DNA of 63,390 bases from CAZPZR01 sp964591105 (GTDB taxonomy: Bacteria; Bacillota; Clostridia; Lachnospirales; Lachnospiraceae): the NCBI GenBank assembly GCA_964591105.1, contig CAZPZR010000003.1:1-63390 (forward strand), in the 5' to 3' direction. The notes beneath the pieces are model-generated. The model saw only the letters and a program-made list of their open reading frames with translations. It ran no database searches and had not been told where the DNA came from. Positions within the stretch are counted from its first letter, which is position 1. Each line of letters opens with the position of its first letter. Of this stretch, positions 53,061 through 61,844 are shown one piece after another. Position numbers and translations under genes: made by a program.

Positions 53061-54086
53061 ATGGATTACAAGAAAGCAGGCGTGGATATTGAAGCTGGTT
53101 ACAGATCAGTAGAGTTAATGAAAAAACATGTAAAAGAAACAATGAGACCAGAAGTATTGGGCGGTCTTGGTGGATTTGCGGGAGCTTTTGACCTTAGTTC
53201 TATTAAAGGGATGGACGAACCAGTGCTTTTGTCAGGAACAGATGGATGTGGAACAAAAGTGAAACTTGCGTTTGTTATGGATAAGCATGATACCATTGGG
53301 ATTGATGCAGTAGCTATGTGCGTAAATGATATTGCTTGCTCTGGTGGAGAACCTTTGTTTTTCTTAGACTATATTGCATGTGGTAAGAACTATCCAGAAA
53401 AGATTGCAACAATTGTCAGCGGAGTTGCAGAAGGATGTAAACAGTCAGGATGTGCACTTGTAGGAGGAGAAACTGCAGAACATCCAGGTCTGATGCCAGA
53501 AGATGATTATGATTTGGCTGGTTTTGCTGTGGGTGTTGTAGATAAGAAAGACATCATTGATGGATCTCAGATGAAAGCAGGAGATGTATTGATTGGTATG
53601 GCATCTACGGGTGTACATAGCAATGGATTCTCTTTAGTTCGTAAAGTTTTCGAGATGACAAAAGAATCTTTAGATACATATTATGAAGAACTTGGTAAAA
53701 CACTTGGTGAGGCATTGATTGCTCCAACGAGAATTTATGTAAAAGCGTTGAAAGCTGTAAAAGAGGCAGGGGTAACATTGAAAGGATGTAGCCATATTAC
53801 AGGTGGCGGATTCTATGAGAATATTCCTAGAATGCTTCCAGAAGGCATTCATGCAGTTGTGAAAAAAGACAGCTACGAAGTTCCAGCAATCTTTAAGTTA
53901 TTAGCAGAAAAAGGTAATATTGCGGAAGAAATGATGTATAACACATTCAATATGGGACTTGGAATGGTTGTTGCTGTAGATGAAAAAGATGTGGAAGCAA
54001 CAATGAACGCAATGAGAGAAGCAGGAGACACTCCATATATTGTAGGACATGTGGAAGCAGGAGAAAAGGGAGTAACATTATGTTAA
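53061..54086 (+). CDS. purM: AIR synthetase
   Basis: This 341-aa ATP-dependent cyclo-ligase makes AIR from FGAM. Typical runs are SGTDGCGTKVKLA, VAMCVNDIACSGGEPLFFLDY, GGETAEHPG and THITGGGF-like SHITGGGFYENIPR. Start ATG53061 follows AAGGAGAA. The end overlaps purN by seven bases. Confidence 0.95.
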   Translation: MDYKKAGVDIEAGYRSVELMKKHVKETMRPEVLGGLGGFAGAFDLSSIKGMDEPVLLSGTDGCGTKVKLAFVMDKHDTIGIDAVAMCVNDIACSGGEPLFFLDYIACGKNYPEKIATIVSGVAEGCKQSGCALVGGETAEHPGLMPEDDYDLAGFAVGVVDKKDIIDGSQMKAGDVLIGMASTGVHSNGFSLVRKVFEMTKESLDTYYEELGKTLGEALIAPTRIYVKALKAVKEAGVTLKGCSHITGGGFYENIPRMLPEGIHAVVKKDSYEVPAIFKLLAEKGNIAEEMMYNTFNMGLGMVVAVDEKDVEATMNAMREAGDTPYIVGHVEAGEKGVTLC

Positions 54087-54706
54087 ATGTTGTTGTACTT
54101 GTATCTGGCGGTGGGACAAACTTGCAGGCAATTATTGATGCGGTTGAGTCCGGCACAATTACGAACGCACAGGTTGTAGGTGTGATCAGTAATAATAAAA
54201 ATGCATATGCATTGGAACGTGCAAAAAAACATGGGATTTATGCGGCGTGCATTTCGCCAAAGGACTATGAAGAACGAGAAGAGTTTAACCGACAGCTTGT
54301 GCATGCAATTGATGAGTTGAATGCAGACTTGGTAGTTCTTGCTGGATATCTTGTTGTGATTCCACCGAGTATGATTGAAAAATATAGAAATCGCATTATT
54401 AACATTCATCCATCCTTGATTCCTTCATTTTGCGGAACAGGATATTATGGATTGAAAGTGCATGAAGCAGCACTGGAGCGTGGAGTGAAGGTTGTAGGTG
54501 CGACGGTGCATTTTGTAGATGAAGGAACTGACACAGGTCCGATTCTTCTTCAAAAAGCAGTGGAAGTTCAAAAAGAAGATACAGCTCAGACACTTCAGAG
54601 AAGAGTGATGGAGCAGGCAGAATGGAAGATCCTTCCGGAGGCGATTGACTTGATTGCCAATGGCAAAGTAAAAGTTGAAGCCGGAAGAACGGTTATTCTT
54701 GATTAG
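54080..54706 (+). CDS. purN: GAR transformylase
   Basis: This 208-aa enzyme formylates GAR with 10-formyl-THF. The catalytic Asn108, His110 (INIHPSLIPSFCG) and Asp151 (DEGTDTGPI) are present. ATG54080 overlaps the purM stop, and purD follows after 16 bases. Confidence 0.95.
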   Translation: MLNVVVLVSGGGTNLQAIIDAVESGTITNAQVVGVISNNKNAYALERAKKHGIYAACISPKDYEEREEFNRQLVHAIDELNADLVVLAGYLVVIPPSMIEKYRNRIINIHPSLIPSFCGTGYYGLKVHEAALERGVKVVGATVHFVDEGTDTGPILLQKAVEVQKEDTAQTLQRRVMEQAEWKILPEAIDLIANGKVKVEAGRTVILD

Positions 54707-54722
54707 GCAAAGGAGTAGAGCA

Positions 54723-55994
54723 ATGAAAGTATTAATCGTAGGAAGCGGTGGAAGAGAACATGCAATTGCATATTCAGTAGCCAAAAGCAGTAAGGTGCAG
54801 AAGATTTACTGTGCACCTGGGAATGCTGGAATAGAGGAGTATGCGGAGTGCGTAGCAATTGGAGCGATGGAATTTGACAAGATTGTTGCGTTTTCCAAAG
54901 AAAAAGAAATTGACCTTGTAATAGTAGGAATGGATGATCCCCTGGTTGGCGGTCTGGTAGATGAACTGGAAAACGCAGGAATCCGTACATTTGGACCAAA
55001 GAAAAATGCTGCAATTTTAGAGGGTTCAAAAGCATTTTCCAAAGATTTAATGAAGAAGTATCATATTCCAACGGCAGCATATGAAACATTTTCAAATCCA
55101 GATGAGGCATTGGCGTATTTAGAAACTGCGAAGATGCCAATTGTATTGAAAGCAGACGGGCTTGCACTCGGAAAAGGAGTTTTGATTTGCAATACATTGG
55201 AAGAAGCAAAAGCTGGCGTAAAAGAAATTATGCTGGATAAGAAATTTGGAACTGCCGGAAATGAAATGGTAGTAGAAGAATTTATGACAGGACGAGAAGT
55301 TTCTGTGCTTTCTTTTGTAGATGGCTCTACAATAAAAACAATGACATCTGCACAAGATCATAAACGTGCAGGCGATGGTGACACAGGATTGAATACAGGT
55401 GGAATGGGAACATTTTCTCCAAGTCCATTCTATACAAAAGAAGTGGAAGAATTCTGTGAACGCTATATTTTCCAACCAACTGTTGATGCGATGAAGGCAG
55501 AGGGCAGACCATTCAAAGGGGTGATTTTCTTTGGATTAATGTTGACTCCTGATGGACCAAAAGTCTTAGAATACAATGCGAGATTTGGAGATCCAGAGAC
55601 CCAGGTAGTCCTTCCAAGAATGAAAACAGACATCATTGATGTTGTGGAAGCATGTATTGATGGTACTTTGGATAAAGTGGAATTGGAATTTGAGGATAAT
55701 GCAGCGGTTTGTGTAGTTTTGGCAAGTGATGGATATCCATTGAAATATGAAAAAGGTCTTCCAATTCATGGATTGGATGAATTCAAAAAACATGAAGGAT
55801 ATTATTGCTTCCACGCAGGAACAAAAAAAGTGGGCGATCAGTATGTGACAAATGGTGGACGTGTACTTGGAGTAACTGCAAAAGGTGCAAACCTGAAAGA
55901 AGCAAGAGAAAATGCTTATAAAGCTACAGAATGGGTAGAATTTGCAAATAAATATAAGCGAAATGATATCGGCAAAGCGATTGATGAAGCGTAA
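54723..55994 (+). CDS. purD: GAR synthetase
   Basis: This 423-aa ATP-grasp enzyme joins phosphoribosylamine and glycine. Typical runs are IVGSGGREHAIAY, KADGLALGKGV, DHKRAGDGDTGLNTGGMG and EYNARFGDPETQVVLPR. ATG54723 follows AAAGGAG; the frame's earlier start lies inside purN. A terminator follows its stop. Confidence 0.95.
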   Translation: MKVLIVGSGGREHAIAYSVAKSSKVQKIYCAPGNAGIEEYAECVAIGAMEFDKIVAFSKEKEIDLVIVGMDDPLVGGLVDELENAGIRTFGPKKNAAILEGSKAFSKDLMKKYHIPTAAYETFSNPDEALAYLETAKMPIVLKADGLALGKGVLICNTLEEAKAGVKEIMLDKKFGTAGNEMVVEEFMTGREVSVLSFVDGSTIKTMTSAQDHKRAGDGDTGLNTGGMGTFSPSPFYTKEVEEFCERYIFQPTVDAMKAEGRPFKGVIFFGLMLTPDGPKVLEYNARFGDPETQVVLPRMKTDIIDVVEACIDGTLDKVELEFEDNAAVCVVLASDGYPLKYEKGLPIHGLDEFKKHEGYYCFHAGTKKVGDQYVTNGGRVLGVTAKGANLKEARENAYKATEWVEFANKYKRNDIGKAIDEA

Positions 55995-55998
55995 GAGA

Positions 55999-56022
55999 AA
56001 ACCCCGGATTTTCCGGGGTTTA
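55999..56022. terminator. Bidirectional terminator of purD and the RpiR gene
   Basis: The GC-rich stem AAACCCCGG/CCGGGGTTT has a loop of about five bases. The RpiR stop codon lies at its edge. Confidence 0.82.
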
Positions 56023-56877
56023 ATAATTTCCTAATTCATCAAGGTATTTGTCGATTTTTTTAAGTCTTTTTTCAATTCCACTTGCTTTTTGACTGATGGT
56101 ATCTAGCAGTGCTTCGGAAATGAACTGGGGTCCGATCATAGAGTTAAAAAATGCATTGCTGTTTACAGGCACTGTCAATAACACGGTAGCATATTGTGCT
56201 AACAGGGAACTCGGCTTGTCGGTGATGATAATGATTTTAGAGCCAGCTTCTTTAGCCATCTTCGCGGTAATCTCATCTACAGAAGAATATCGTGGAAAGC
56301 TGAATAAAATCAGACAGTCGTCTTTCCCGATGCTGCACATGTGGTCGATTGGACTTAGTGCATTAGTGTTTGTCATTACAACATGAGGAACCATTTGTTT
56401 TAAGTATAAAGAAAAATAATCGCCAAGACATGCGTTTCCGCGAGTAGCCGCGATGTATTTTCTCTTCGAAGTCAAAACAATGTTGGATGCTTCTTCAAAA
56501 AGAGCGATGGAATTATTGGTAAATACACAATTCAGATTTTCAACTGCATTTTCAAAATGCTGGTGAATGGAATCGGAACTTGAATCCAGTTTCACACGCT
56601 GAGCCATTCGCTGAGAAGGAGTAGTAATCGCACTGGAAATGCTGAGCACTTTGTCTTGATAATCTTTGCGAAGTGTTCGCTGGAAATCCATGTATCCACT
56701 GAACCCTAAGGAACGACTGAAACGGATGACAGAAGATTCGCTTACATTTAATTTAGAAGCAATTTCTGTTGAAGTCATAAAACAAGCATCAGATGAATGG
56801 TCCAAAATGTATTTTGCAATCGTTTTTTGAGTTTTTGTTAAGTTGGCATTGTGAATTAACTCACGTAACTCTTTCAT
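56020..56877 (-). CDS. MurR/RpiR family transcriptional regulator
   Basis: This 285-aa protein has an N-terminal HTH_6 domain (1-77, SKLNVSESSVIRFSRSLGFSGYMDF as separate helices) and a C-terminal SIS domain (about 125-260) that in the family binds phosphosugars. The start is backed by an AGGAGGT site. It is divergent from alanine dehydrogenase and the 314-base gap between them holds several repeats, so it may control itself and ald. Confidence 0.88.
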   Translation of the reverse strand: MKELRELIHNANLTKTQKTIAKYILDHSSDACFMTSTEIASKLNVSESSVIRFSRSLGFSGYMDFQRTLRKDYQDKVLSISSAITTPSQRMAQRVKLDSSSDSIHQHFENAVENLNCVFTNNSIALFEEASNIVLTSKRKYIAATRGNACLGDYFSLYLKQMVPHVVMTNTNALSPIDHMCSIGKDDCLILFSFPRYSSVDEITAKMAKEAGSKIIIITDKPSSLLAQYATVLLTVPVNSNAFFNSMIGPQFISEALLDTISQKASGIEKRLKKIDKYLDELGNY

Positions 56878-56948
56878 GACGATAGTACCTCCTGGTGAAA
56901 TAATCCCCCTAATAGGATTTAATCACGAAAGATAAAAAAAAGCAAGAA

Positions 56949-57122
56949 AATTGTGTGAAAATGATATCAAATGAATACACAATTGAAAATATATTGATAA
57001 AAAAATAACCATATGTGAAAAAAATAACTTTTGTTGAATATTTTGCAGGAGTATGCTAGTATAATTTTAGAAACAAATGAAAAATATTCTTCACAAAAAA
57101 GAAGCAGTGAAAAATATTTTCC
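56949..57122. promoter_or_regulatory. Regulatory region between the RpiR gene and ald
   Basis: This gap holds no gene. It has an inverted repeat AATTGTGT (56949-56956) / ACACAATT (56977-56984), a -10-like TATAAT (57060-57065), and two direct repeats of TGAAAAATATTYTYC at 57078-57092 and 57108-57122, 30 bases apart. Related TGAAAA words also occur near 56955, 56983 and 57016. This looks like a multi-site operator for ald, possibly for the RpiR protein. The rest of the gap is A/T-rich without other clear signals. Confidence 0.5.
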
Positions 57123-57191
57123 AGAAAAGGGTACAGCCGCCACGAAGGGCTGAAAGATATAACGTTTTTAATTAACAGGAGGTTTTTTAAA

Positions 57192-58313
57192 GTGAAAGTA
57201 GGATGCGTAAAAGAAATTAAAAACAATGAATTCCGTGTAGGTATGACACCAGACAATGTAACAAGTTACAAAAATGCTGGACATGAAGTTTATATTGAAA
57301 AAGGAGCTGGAGTTGGCTCTGGATTCTTAGATGAAGAATATGAAGCAGCTGGAGCAATCATGATCGATACTGCAAAAGAAGTATGGGATACAGTTGAAAT
57401 GATGATTAAGGTTAAAGAACCATTGCCAGAAGAATATGAATTATTCCACGAAGGACTTATCCTTTATACATATCTTCACCTTGCAGCTGACAAACCACAG
57501 ACAGATGCTTTATTAAATTCAAAAGTAAAAGGTGTTGCTTACGAAACATTATTTGACCCAAGAAATGGTGGACTTCCACTTCTTGCTCCAATGAGCCAGA
57601 TCGCTGGACGTCTTTCAGTTCAGGAAGGTGCTAAATACCTTGAAAAAACATTCGGTGGAGAAGGTGTTCTCCTTGCAGGTGTTCCAGGAACTCCAAAGGC
57701 TAACGTTGTAATCCTTGGTGGTGGTAACGTAGGAACAAACGCTTGTAAGATCGCTGTTGGTATGGGAGCTAACGTAACAATCATGGATATCAGCCTTCCA
57801 AGATTAGCATACCTTGATGACCTTTTCGGAGCACGCGTACAGACATTAGTATCTACAGATGCTAACATCGCTAAAGCAGTAAAAGAAGCTGACCTTGTAA
57901 TCGGTTCAGTTCTTATCCCAGGAAAAGCTGCACCAAAACTCTTCAAGAAAGAGTACCTTAAAACAATGAAACCAGGAGCAGTATTCGTAGACGTTGCTGT
58001 TGACCAGGGTGGATGTGGTGAAACAACTAAGGTTACATACCATGATGATCCAATCTTCACAGTTGACGGAGTTGTACACTACTGTGTAGGAAACATGCCA
58101 GGTGCTGTTCCAAGAACATCTACAATCGCTCTTACAAATGCAACATTAAGCTATGGTCTCCAGATTGCAAACAAGGGACTTGAAAAAGCTTGTGCAGATA
58201 ATGAAGTAATTTACTCTGCAGTTAATACATATGATGGAAAACTTACATGCAAGAATGTAGCAGACAGCTTCGATTGCTATGAATATGTTGACATCAAAAC
58301 AGTTTGTAACTAA
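57192..58313 (+). CDS. ald: Alanine dehydrogenase
   Basis: This 373-aa enzyme interconverts alanine and pyruvate with NAD+. The active-site residues Arg15, Lys75 (KVKEP) and His96 (YTYLHL) are at the standard positions, and the NAD fold starts at GGGNVG. The start is GTG57192 after AGGAGG. Its codon use differs from its neighbours, with many GCT, CTT, ATC and AAC codons, as expected for a highly expressed gene. A hairpin terminator follows. Confidence 0.95.
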   Translation: MKVGCVKEIKNNEFRVGMTPDNVTSYKNAGHEVYIEKGAGVGSGFLDEEYEAAGAIMIDTAKEVWDTVEMMIKVKEPLPEEYELFHEGLILYTYLHLAADKPQTDALLNSKVKGVAYETLFDPRNGGLPLLAPMSQIAGRLSVQEGAKYLEKTFGGEGVLLAGVPGTPKANVVILGGGNVGTNACKIAVGMGANVTIMDISLPRLAYLDDLFGARVQTLVSTDANIAKAVKEADLVIGSVLIPGKAAPKLFKKEYLKTMKPGAVFVDVAVDQGGCGETTKVTYHDDPIFTVDGVVHYCVGNMPGAVPRTSTIALTNATLSYGLQIANKGLEKACADNEVIYSAVNTYDGKLTCKNVADSFDCYEYVDIKTVCN

Positions 58314-58352
58314 TTAAGAAAATTTCCAAACTTAATTCCTTCAAAGTTGCGA

Positions 58353-58390
58353 GAAGAAGCCTGTGGTCACGAAGACCGCGGGCTTCTTTG
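58353..58390 (+). terminator. Probable terminator after ald
   Basis: A GC-rich hairpin (AGAAGCCTGTGGTC/GACCGCGGGCTTCT, two mismatches) with loop ACGAA is followed by a short T run (TTTGCTT). Confidence 0.7.
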
Positions 58391-58416
58391 CTTATGGTAT
58401 AAAGAAAGTTCTCCAC

Positions 58417-58445
58417 TTGTATATTTATTATACATGTGCTAATCT
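58417..58445 (+). promoter_or_regulatory. Promoter and dyad of the GntR-clpC operon
   Basis: TTGTAT (58417-58422), 17 bases and the extended -10 TGCTAATCT (58437-58445) form the promoter. A perfect dyad TGTATA-N5-TATACA (58418-58434) overlaps the -35 box and spacer, a good site for repression, likely by the GntR protein encoded next. Confidence 0.6.
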
Positions 58446-58475
58446 ATGTATAACAGAAGAAAAAGAGGTGTTGAA

Positions 58476-58853
58476 GTGTTAATAGAGATAGATTTTAACA
58501 GTGATGAGGCGCTTTATGTTCAGCTGCAAAATCAGATTATTATGGGGATTGCGATGAATTTACTTCGTGAAGGAGATACGTTGCCATCAGTTCGTCAACT
58601 GGCGGATACAATAGGGATTAACATGCATACTGTGAATAAAGCGTATTCCTTTTTGCGGCAGGAAGGCTACATTCAATTGGATCGTAGAAAAGGCGCAGTG
58701 ATTGCGATTGATGTAGACAAGGCAAAGGCGTTGGGACAAATGAAAGAAGAACTACGTTTGTTAATGGCGCGAGGGTGTTGTAAGCGAATTACAAAAGAAG
58801 AAGTTCACGAATTGGTGGATGAAATATTTGAAGAATATAGAAAAGATTTGTAA
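58476..58853 (+). CDS. GntR family regulator, YtrA subfamily
   Basis: This 125-aa protein has a winged HTH (about 10-78, PSVRQLADTIGINMHTVNKAY) and only a short C-terminal helical part, the YtrA type. GTG58476 is preferred because AGAGGTG lies just before it; ATG58446 lies at the -10 region of the promoter and would leave no leader. It is 12 bases before clpC, the position held by ctsR-mcsA-mcsB in Bacillus, so it is a likely repressor of clpC. Confidence 0.85.
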   Translation: MLIEIDFNSDEALYVQLQNQIIMGIAMNLLREGDTLPSVRQLADTIGINMHTVNKAYSFLRQEGYIQLDRRKGAVIAIDVDKAKALGQMKEELRLLMARGCCKRITKEEVHELVDEIFEEYRKDL

Positions 58854-58865
58854 GGAAGGTAGAAG

Positions 58866-61304
58866 ATGGAATATACGAGACAGGCGGTAGAAGCAATCGA
58901 ATTCGCGAAGAAAATTGCTAAAAAGTGGAGACATCCATATGTGGGAACAGAACATTTGCTTTTAGGATTATGTCAAGTACTGGATGGAGTGGCAGCTCAA
59001 GTGCTTGCGGCCAATAAAGTGGAAGAAGAAAAAGTATGCAAAGTTATTGAGGAATTAGTTTCTCCAGTGGAAGAAGTTGAACGCGTAAAATTGAATCCTC
59101 AGATAAGCCCAAGATTGGAATATATATTAGAAGAAAGTGAATTGACAGCAGAACGAATGGAATCGGATGAGGTTGGAACAGAGCATTTGTTGATGGTATT
59201 GATTCGAGAAACAGATTGTGTAGCAGCACGAATACTTATGACGTTAGGAATGAGTTTGCAAAAAATCTTACAAGATATTTTAATGGTTATTGGAATGGAT
59301 CCAAAGGAATATCAAGAGGAAGTTCTGGCAGAAGTAGGTGGAAGAAGCGAAATGCTTGAACAGTTTGGTACGGATCTGACTTTGCGGGCACAAGAAGGAA
59401 AATTGGATCCTGTGATTGGGAGAGAAACGGAAATAGAGCGTTTGATGCAGGTATTAAGCAGAAGAACGAAGAATAATCCGTGTTTAGTTGGTGAACCTGG
59501 AGTTGGAAAAACAGCAGTGATTGAAGGGTTGGCATTACGAATTATATCTGGAATGGTTCCGGAGGGGATGAAAAATAAACGAATTGTGACGGTTGATTTA
59601 GCAGGAATGGTAGCTGGATCTAAGTATCGAGGTGAATTCGAAGAAAGAATCAAACGCTTGATTCGTGAAGTGAAAATGGAGACGAACGTGATTCTTTTCT
59701 TGGATGAAGTTCATACAATCATTGGAGCAGGTGGAGCAGAAGGTGCATTGGATGCAGCGAATATATTGAAACCATCTTTGGCTAGAGGAGAAATTCAGCT
59801 GATTGGTGCAACTACATTAGTAGAATATCGTAAGCATATTGAAAAAGATGCCGCTTTAGAGAGAAGATTTCAGCCAATCACAATTGAAGAACCGTCAAAG
59901 GAACAGTGTAGGGAAATATTGGCGGGAATTCGATATAAATATGAGAGTCATCATGGCGTTAAAATTACAGAAGATGCAATGGGGGCGGCAGTAAAACTGT
60001 CAGCTAGATATATACAAGATCGATTTTTGCCGGATAAAGCGATAGATGTGTTGGATGAAGCATGCTCAAAAGTGAGTTTGCGTGGATTCCAGACACCGAC
60101 GAATTTAAAAAATATTGAACGTGAAATTGACGAATTTGCGATTCGATTGGAAGAAAAAATACGCTTGGGTGAGTTTCAGGAAGCGGCTGCTTTGAATAAA
60201 GAGAAGACAAAAGCAGAAAAGAAGTTGGAACAGGCACGTAAACGAATGGAAAAACGAATCAAGGAAAAGGCTCTGGATGTAACGGAAGATGATGTTGCAA
60301 ATGTTGTTGCCGAGTGGACGAAAATACCAGTTCAAAAATTACAGGAATCCGAAAATGAACGATTGAAAAACTTGGAAAAAGTACTTCATAAAAGAGTTAT
60401 CGGACAGGAGGAAGCTGTAACAGCAGTTGCGAAAGCTGTACGTCGCGGTCGTGTGGGGTTAAAAGATCCCAAAAGACCAGTGGGATCATTCTTATTCCTT
60501 GGACCGACAGGCGTTGGAAAAACAGAACTTTCAAAAACACTGGCAGAGGCGTTGTTTGGAACGGAAGATTCCATAATTCGTGTCGATATGTCTGAATACA
60601 TGGAGAAACATAGCGTCGCAAAGATGATTGGATCACCTCCGGGATATGTAGGGCATGATGATGGTGGTCAGCTGAGTGAACAAGTGAGACGGCATCCATA
60701 TTCTGTGGTATTATTTGATGAAATAGAGAAAGCACATCCAGATGTGTTCAATATACTGCTACAGGTTTTGGATGACGGACGCATCACAGATTCGCAGGGG
60801 AGAAAAGTGGATTTTAGTAACACGGTTATTATAATGACTTCAAATGCTGGCGCACAGTCTATTATTGACCCTAAAAAACTTGGATTTAATGCGAAGGAAG
60901 ATAAGGCCGGCGACTATAAACGAATGAAAAACGGTGTGATGAATGAAGTGAAAATGATCTTCCGACCTGAATTTTTAAATCGAATTGATGAAATAATTGT
61001 ATTCCATCCACTTGGTAAAGAAGAAATGAAAAAAATAGTTACACTGATGTGTAAAGATTTGATAAAACGTGCGAAGGAACAGTTGGGTATTAATCTGACA
61101 ATACGCGATTCTGTGAAAGAATATATTGTTGAAACGGGAACGGATCAGAAGTATGGTGCGAGACCATTGAGACGTGCAGTCCAAAACAAATTGGAGGATA
61201 AAATGGCAGAGGCATTGTTAGATGGAACGATTCGAAGAGATAGTGATGTAACCGTTGGAATGTCTAAAAAAGAAATAAAATTTATTTTAAAGACTACAAA
61301 ATAA
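58866..61304 (+). CDS. clpC: ATP-dependent Clp protease ATP-binding subunit ClpC
   Basis: This 812-aa AAA+ unfoldase has a double Clp-N domain (about 1-145), first AAA domain with Walker A GEPGVGKT (209-216), a UVR/M-domain coiled coil (about 425-460), second AAA domain with GPTGVGKT (546-553) and a ClpP-binding LGF loop (672-674). It feeds proteins to ClpP. The arginine-phosphate adaptor genes mcsA/mcsB are not next to it. It is followed by the 137-aa gene and radA. Confidence 0.95.
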   Translation: MEYTRQAVEAIEFAKKIAKKWRHPYVGTEHLLLGLCQVLDGVAAQVLAANKVEEEKVCKVIEELVSPVEEVERVKLNPQISPRLEYILEESELTAERMESDEVGTEHLLMVLIRETDCVAARILMTLGMSLQKILQDILMVIGMDPKEYQEEVLAEVGGRSEMLEQFGTDLTLRAQEGKLDPVIGRETEIERLMQVLSRRTKNNPCLVGEPGVGKTAVIEGLALRIISGMVPEGMKNKRIVTVDLAGMVAGSKYRGEFEERIKRLIREVKMETNVILFLDEVHTIIGAGGAEGALDAANILKPSLARGEIQLIGATTLVEYRKHIEKDAALERRFQPITIEEPSKEQCREILAGIRYKYESHHGVKITEDAMGAAVKLSARYIQDRFLPDKAIDVLDEACSKVSLRGFQTPTNLKNIEREIDEFAIRLEEKIRLGEFQEAAALNKEKTKAEKKLEQARKRMEKRIKEKALDVTEDDVANVVAEWTKIPVQKLQESENERLKNLEKVLHKRVIGQEEAVTAVAKAVRRGRVGLKDPKRPVGSFLFLGPTGVGKTELSKTLAEALFGTEDSIIRVDMSEYMEKHSVAKMIGSPPGYVGHDDGGQLSEQVRRHPYSVVLFDEIEKAHPDVFNILLQVLDDGRITDSQGRKVDFSNTVIIMTSNAGAQSIIDPKKLGFNAKEDKAGDYKRMKNGVMNEVKMIFRPEFLNRIDEIIVFHPLGKEEMKKIVTLMCKDLIKRAKEQLGINLTIRDSVKEYIVETGTDQKYGARPLRRAVQNKLEDKMAEALLDGTIRRDSDVTVGMSKKEIKFILKTTK

Positions 61305-61359
61305 GATGCATTTGAGCTATAATAGGACTACAAAAGAAGAAACCGTAGGAGGAAAAAAG

Positions 61360-61773
61360 ATGGCAGCAGTGAAAGAGCTTTTGAAAGCTGGAACAAATGG
61401 AACGCTTAGCTTTGGAGACTATACATTACCAAACAAAACGAAGCTTGAAGGAGTAGAATTTCAGGGGAATATTTACAAAGTAAAGACATTTTCAGAGATT
61501 ACAAAACTTGAAAGAGATGGAATGTTTGTATATGAGTCTGTTCCAGGAACAGCAGTTGAAAACTTTAAGGCAGCTGAAAGCGAAGTAACTTTTAAAGTGA
61601 CGGGTGAAAAGGATGCACAGATTACATTAGAGTTAGAAGCAGAAAGTGAATATGTGATCTACATGGATGATGTGAATGTAGGAGATATGAAGACAAATCT
61701 TAGCGGAAAACTTAGCATGAGTGTAGAGTTAGAACCAGAACATTTTGTAGAAATAAAAGTTGAAAAGAAATAG
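61360..61773 (+). CDS. Unrecognised 137-aa protein between clpC and radA
   Basis: The product is acidic, soluble and mostly beta-strand by its pattern, with no Cys or His and no signal peptide. Two possible repeats are FGDYTLPNKTKLEGVEFQG and the later VGDMKTNLSGKLSMSVEL. ATG61360 follows GGAGGAAAA; the longer frame lacks a ribosome site. It lies 55 bases after clpC and ends at a terminator, so it may be co-transcribed with clpC. I do not recognise the family. Confidence 0.7.
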   Translation: MAAVKELLKAGTNGTLSFGDYTLPNKTKLEGVEFQGNIYKVKTFSEITKLERDGMFVYESVPGTAVENFKAAESEVTFKVTGEKDAQITLELEAESEYVIYMDDVNVGDMKTNLSGKLSMSVELEPEHFVEIKVEKK

Positions 61774-61790
61774 AAGCGTATAAGCGAAGA

Positions 61791-61816
61791 GGGCTGCTAA
61801 AAAGCAGCCCTTTTTG
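61791..61816 (+). terminator. Intrinsic terminator before radA
   Basis: The stem GGGCTGCT/AGCAGCCC with a 4-nt A loop is followed by TTTTTG. Confidence 0.9.
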
Positions 61817-61844
61817 AAACTTTAAGGAAATGCGGGGAGATTAT

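Noticed and set aside
56878..57191. Riboswitch or small RNA upstream of ald
   Set aside because: The direct repeats are A/T-rich and do not form a stable or known fold; a protein operator is a better reading.
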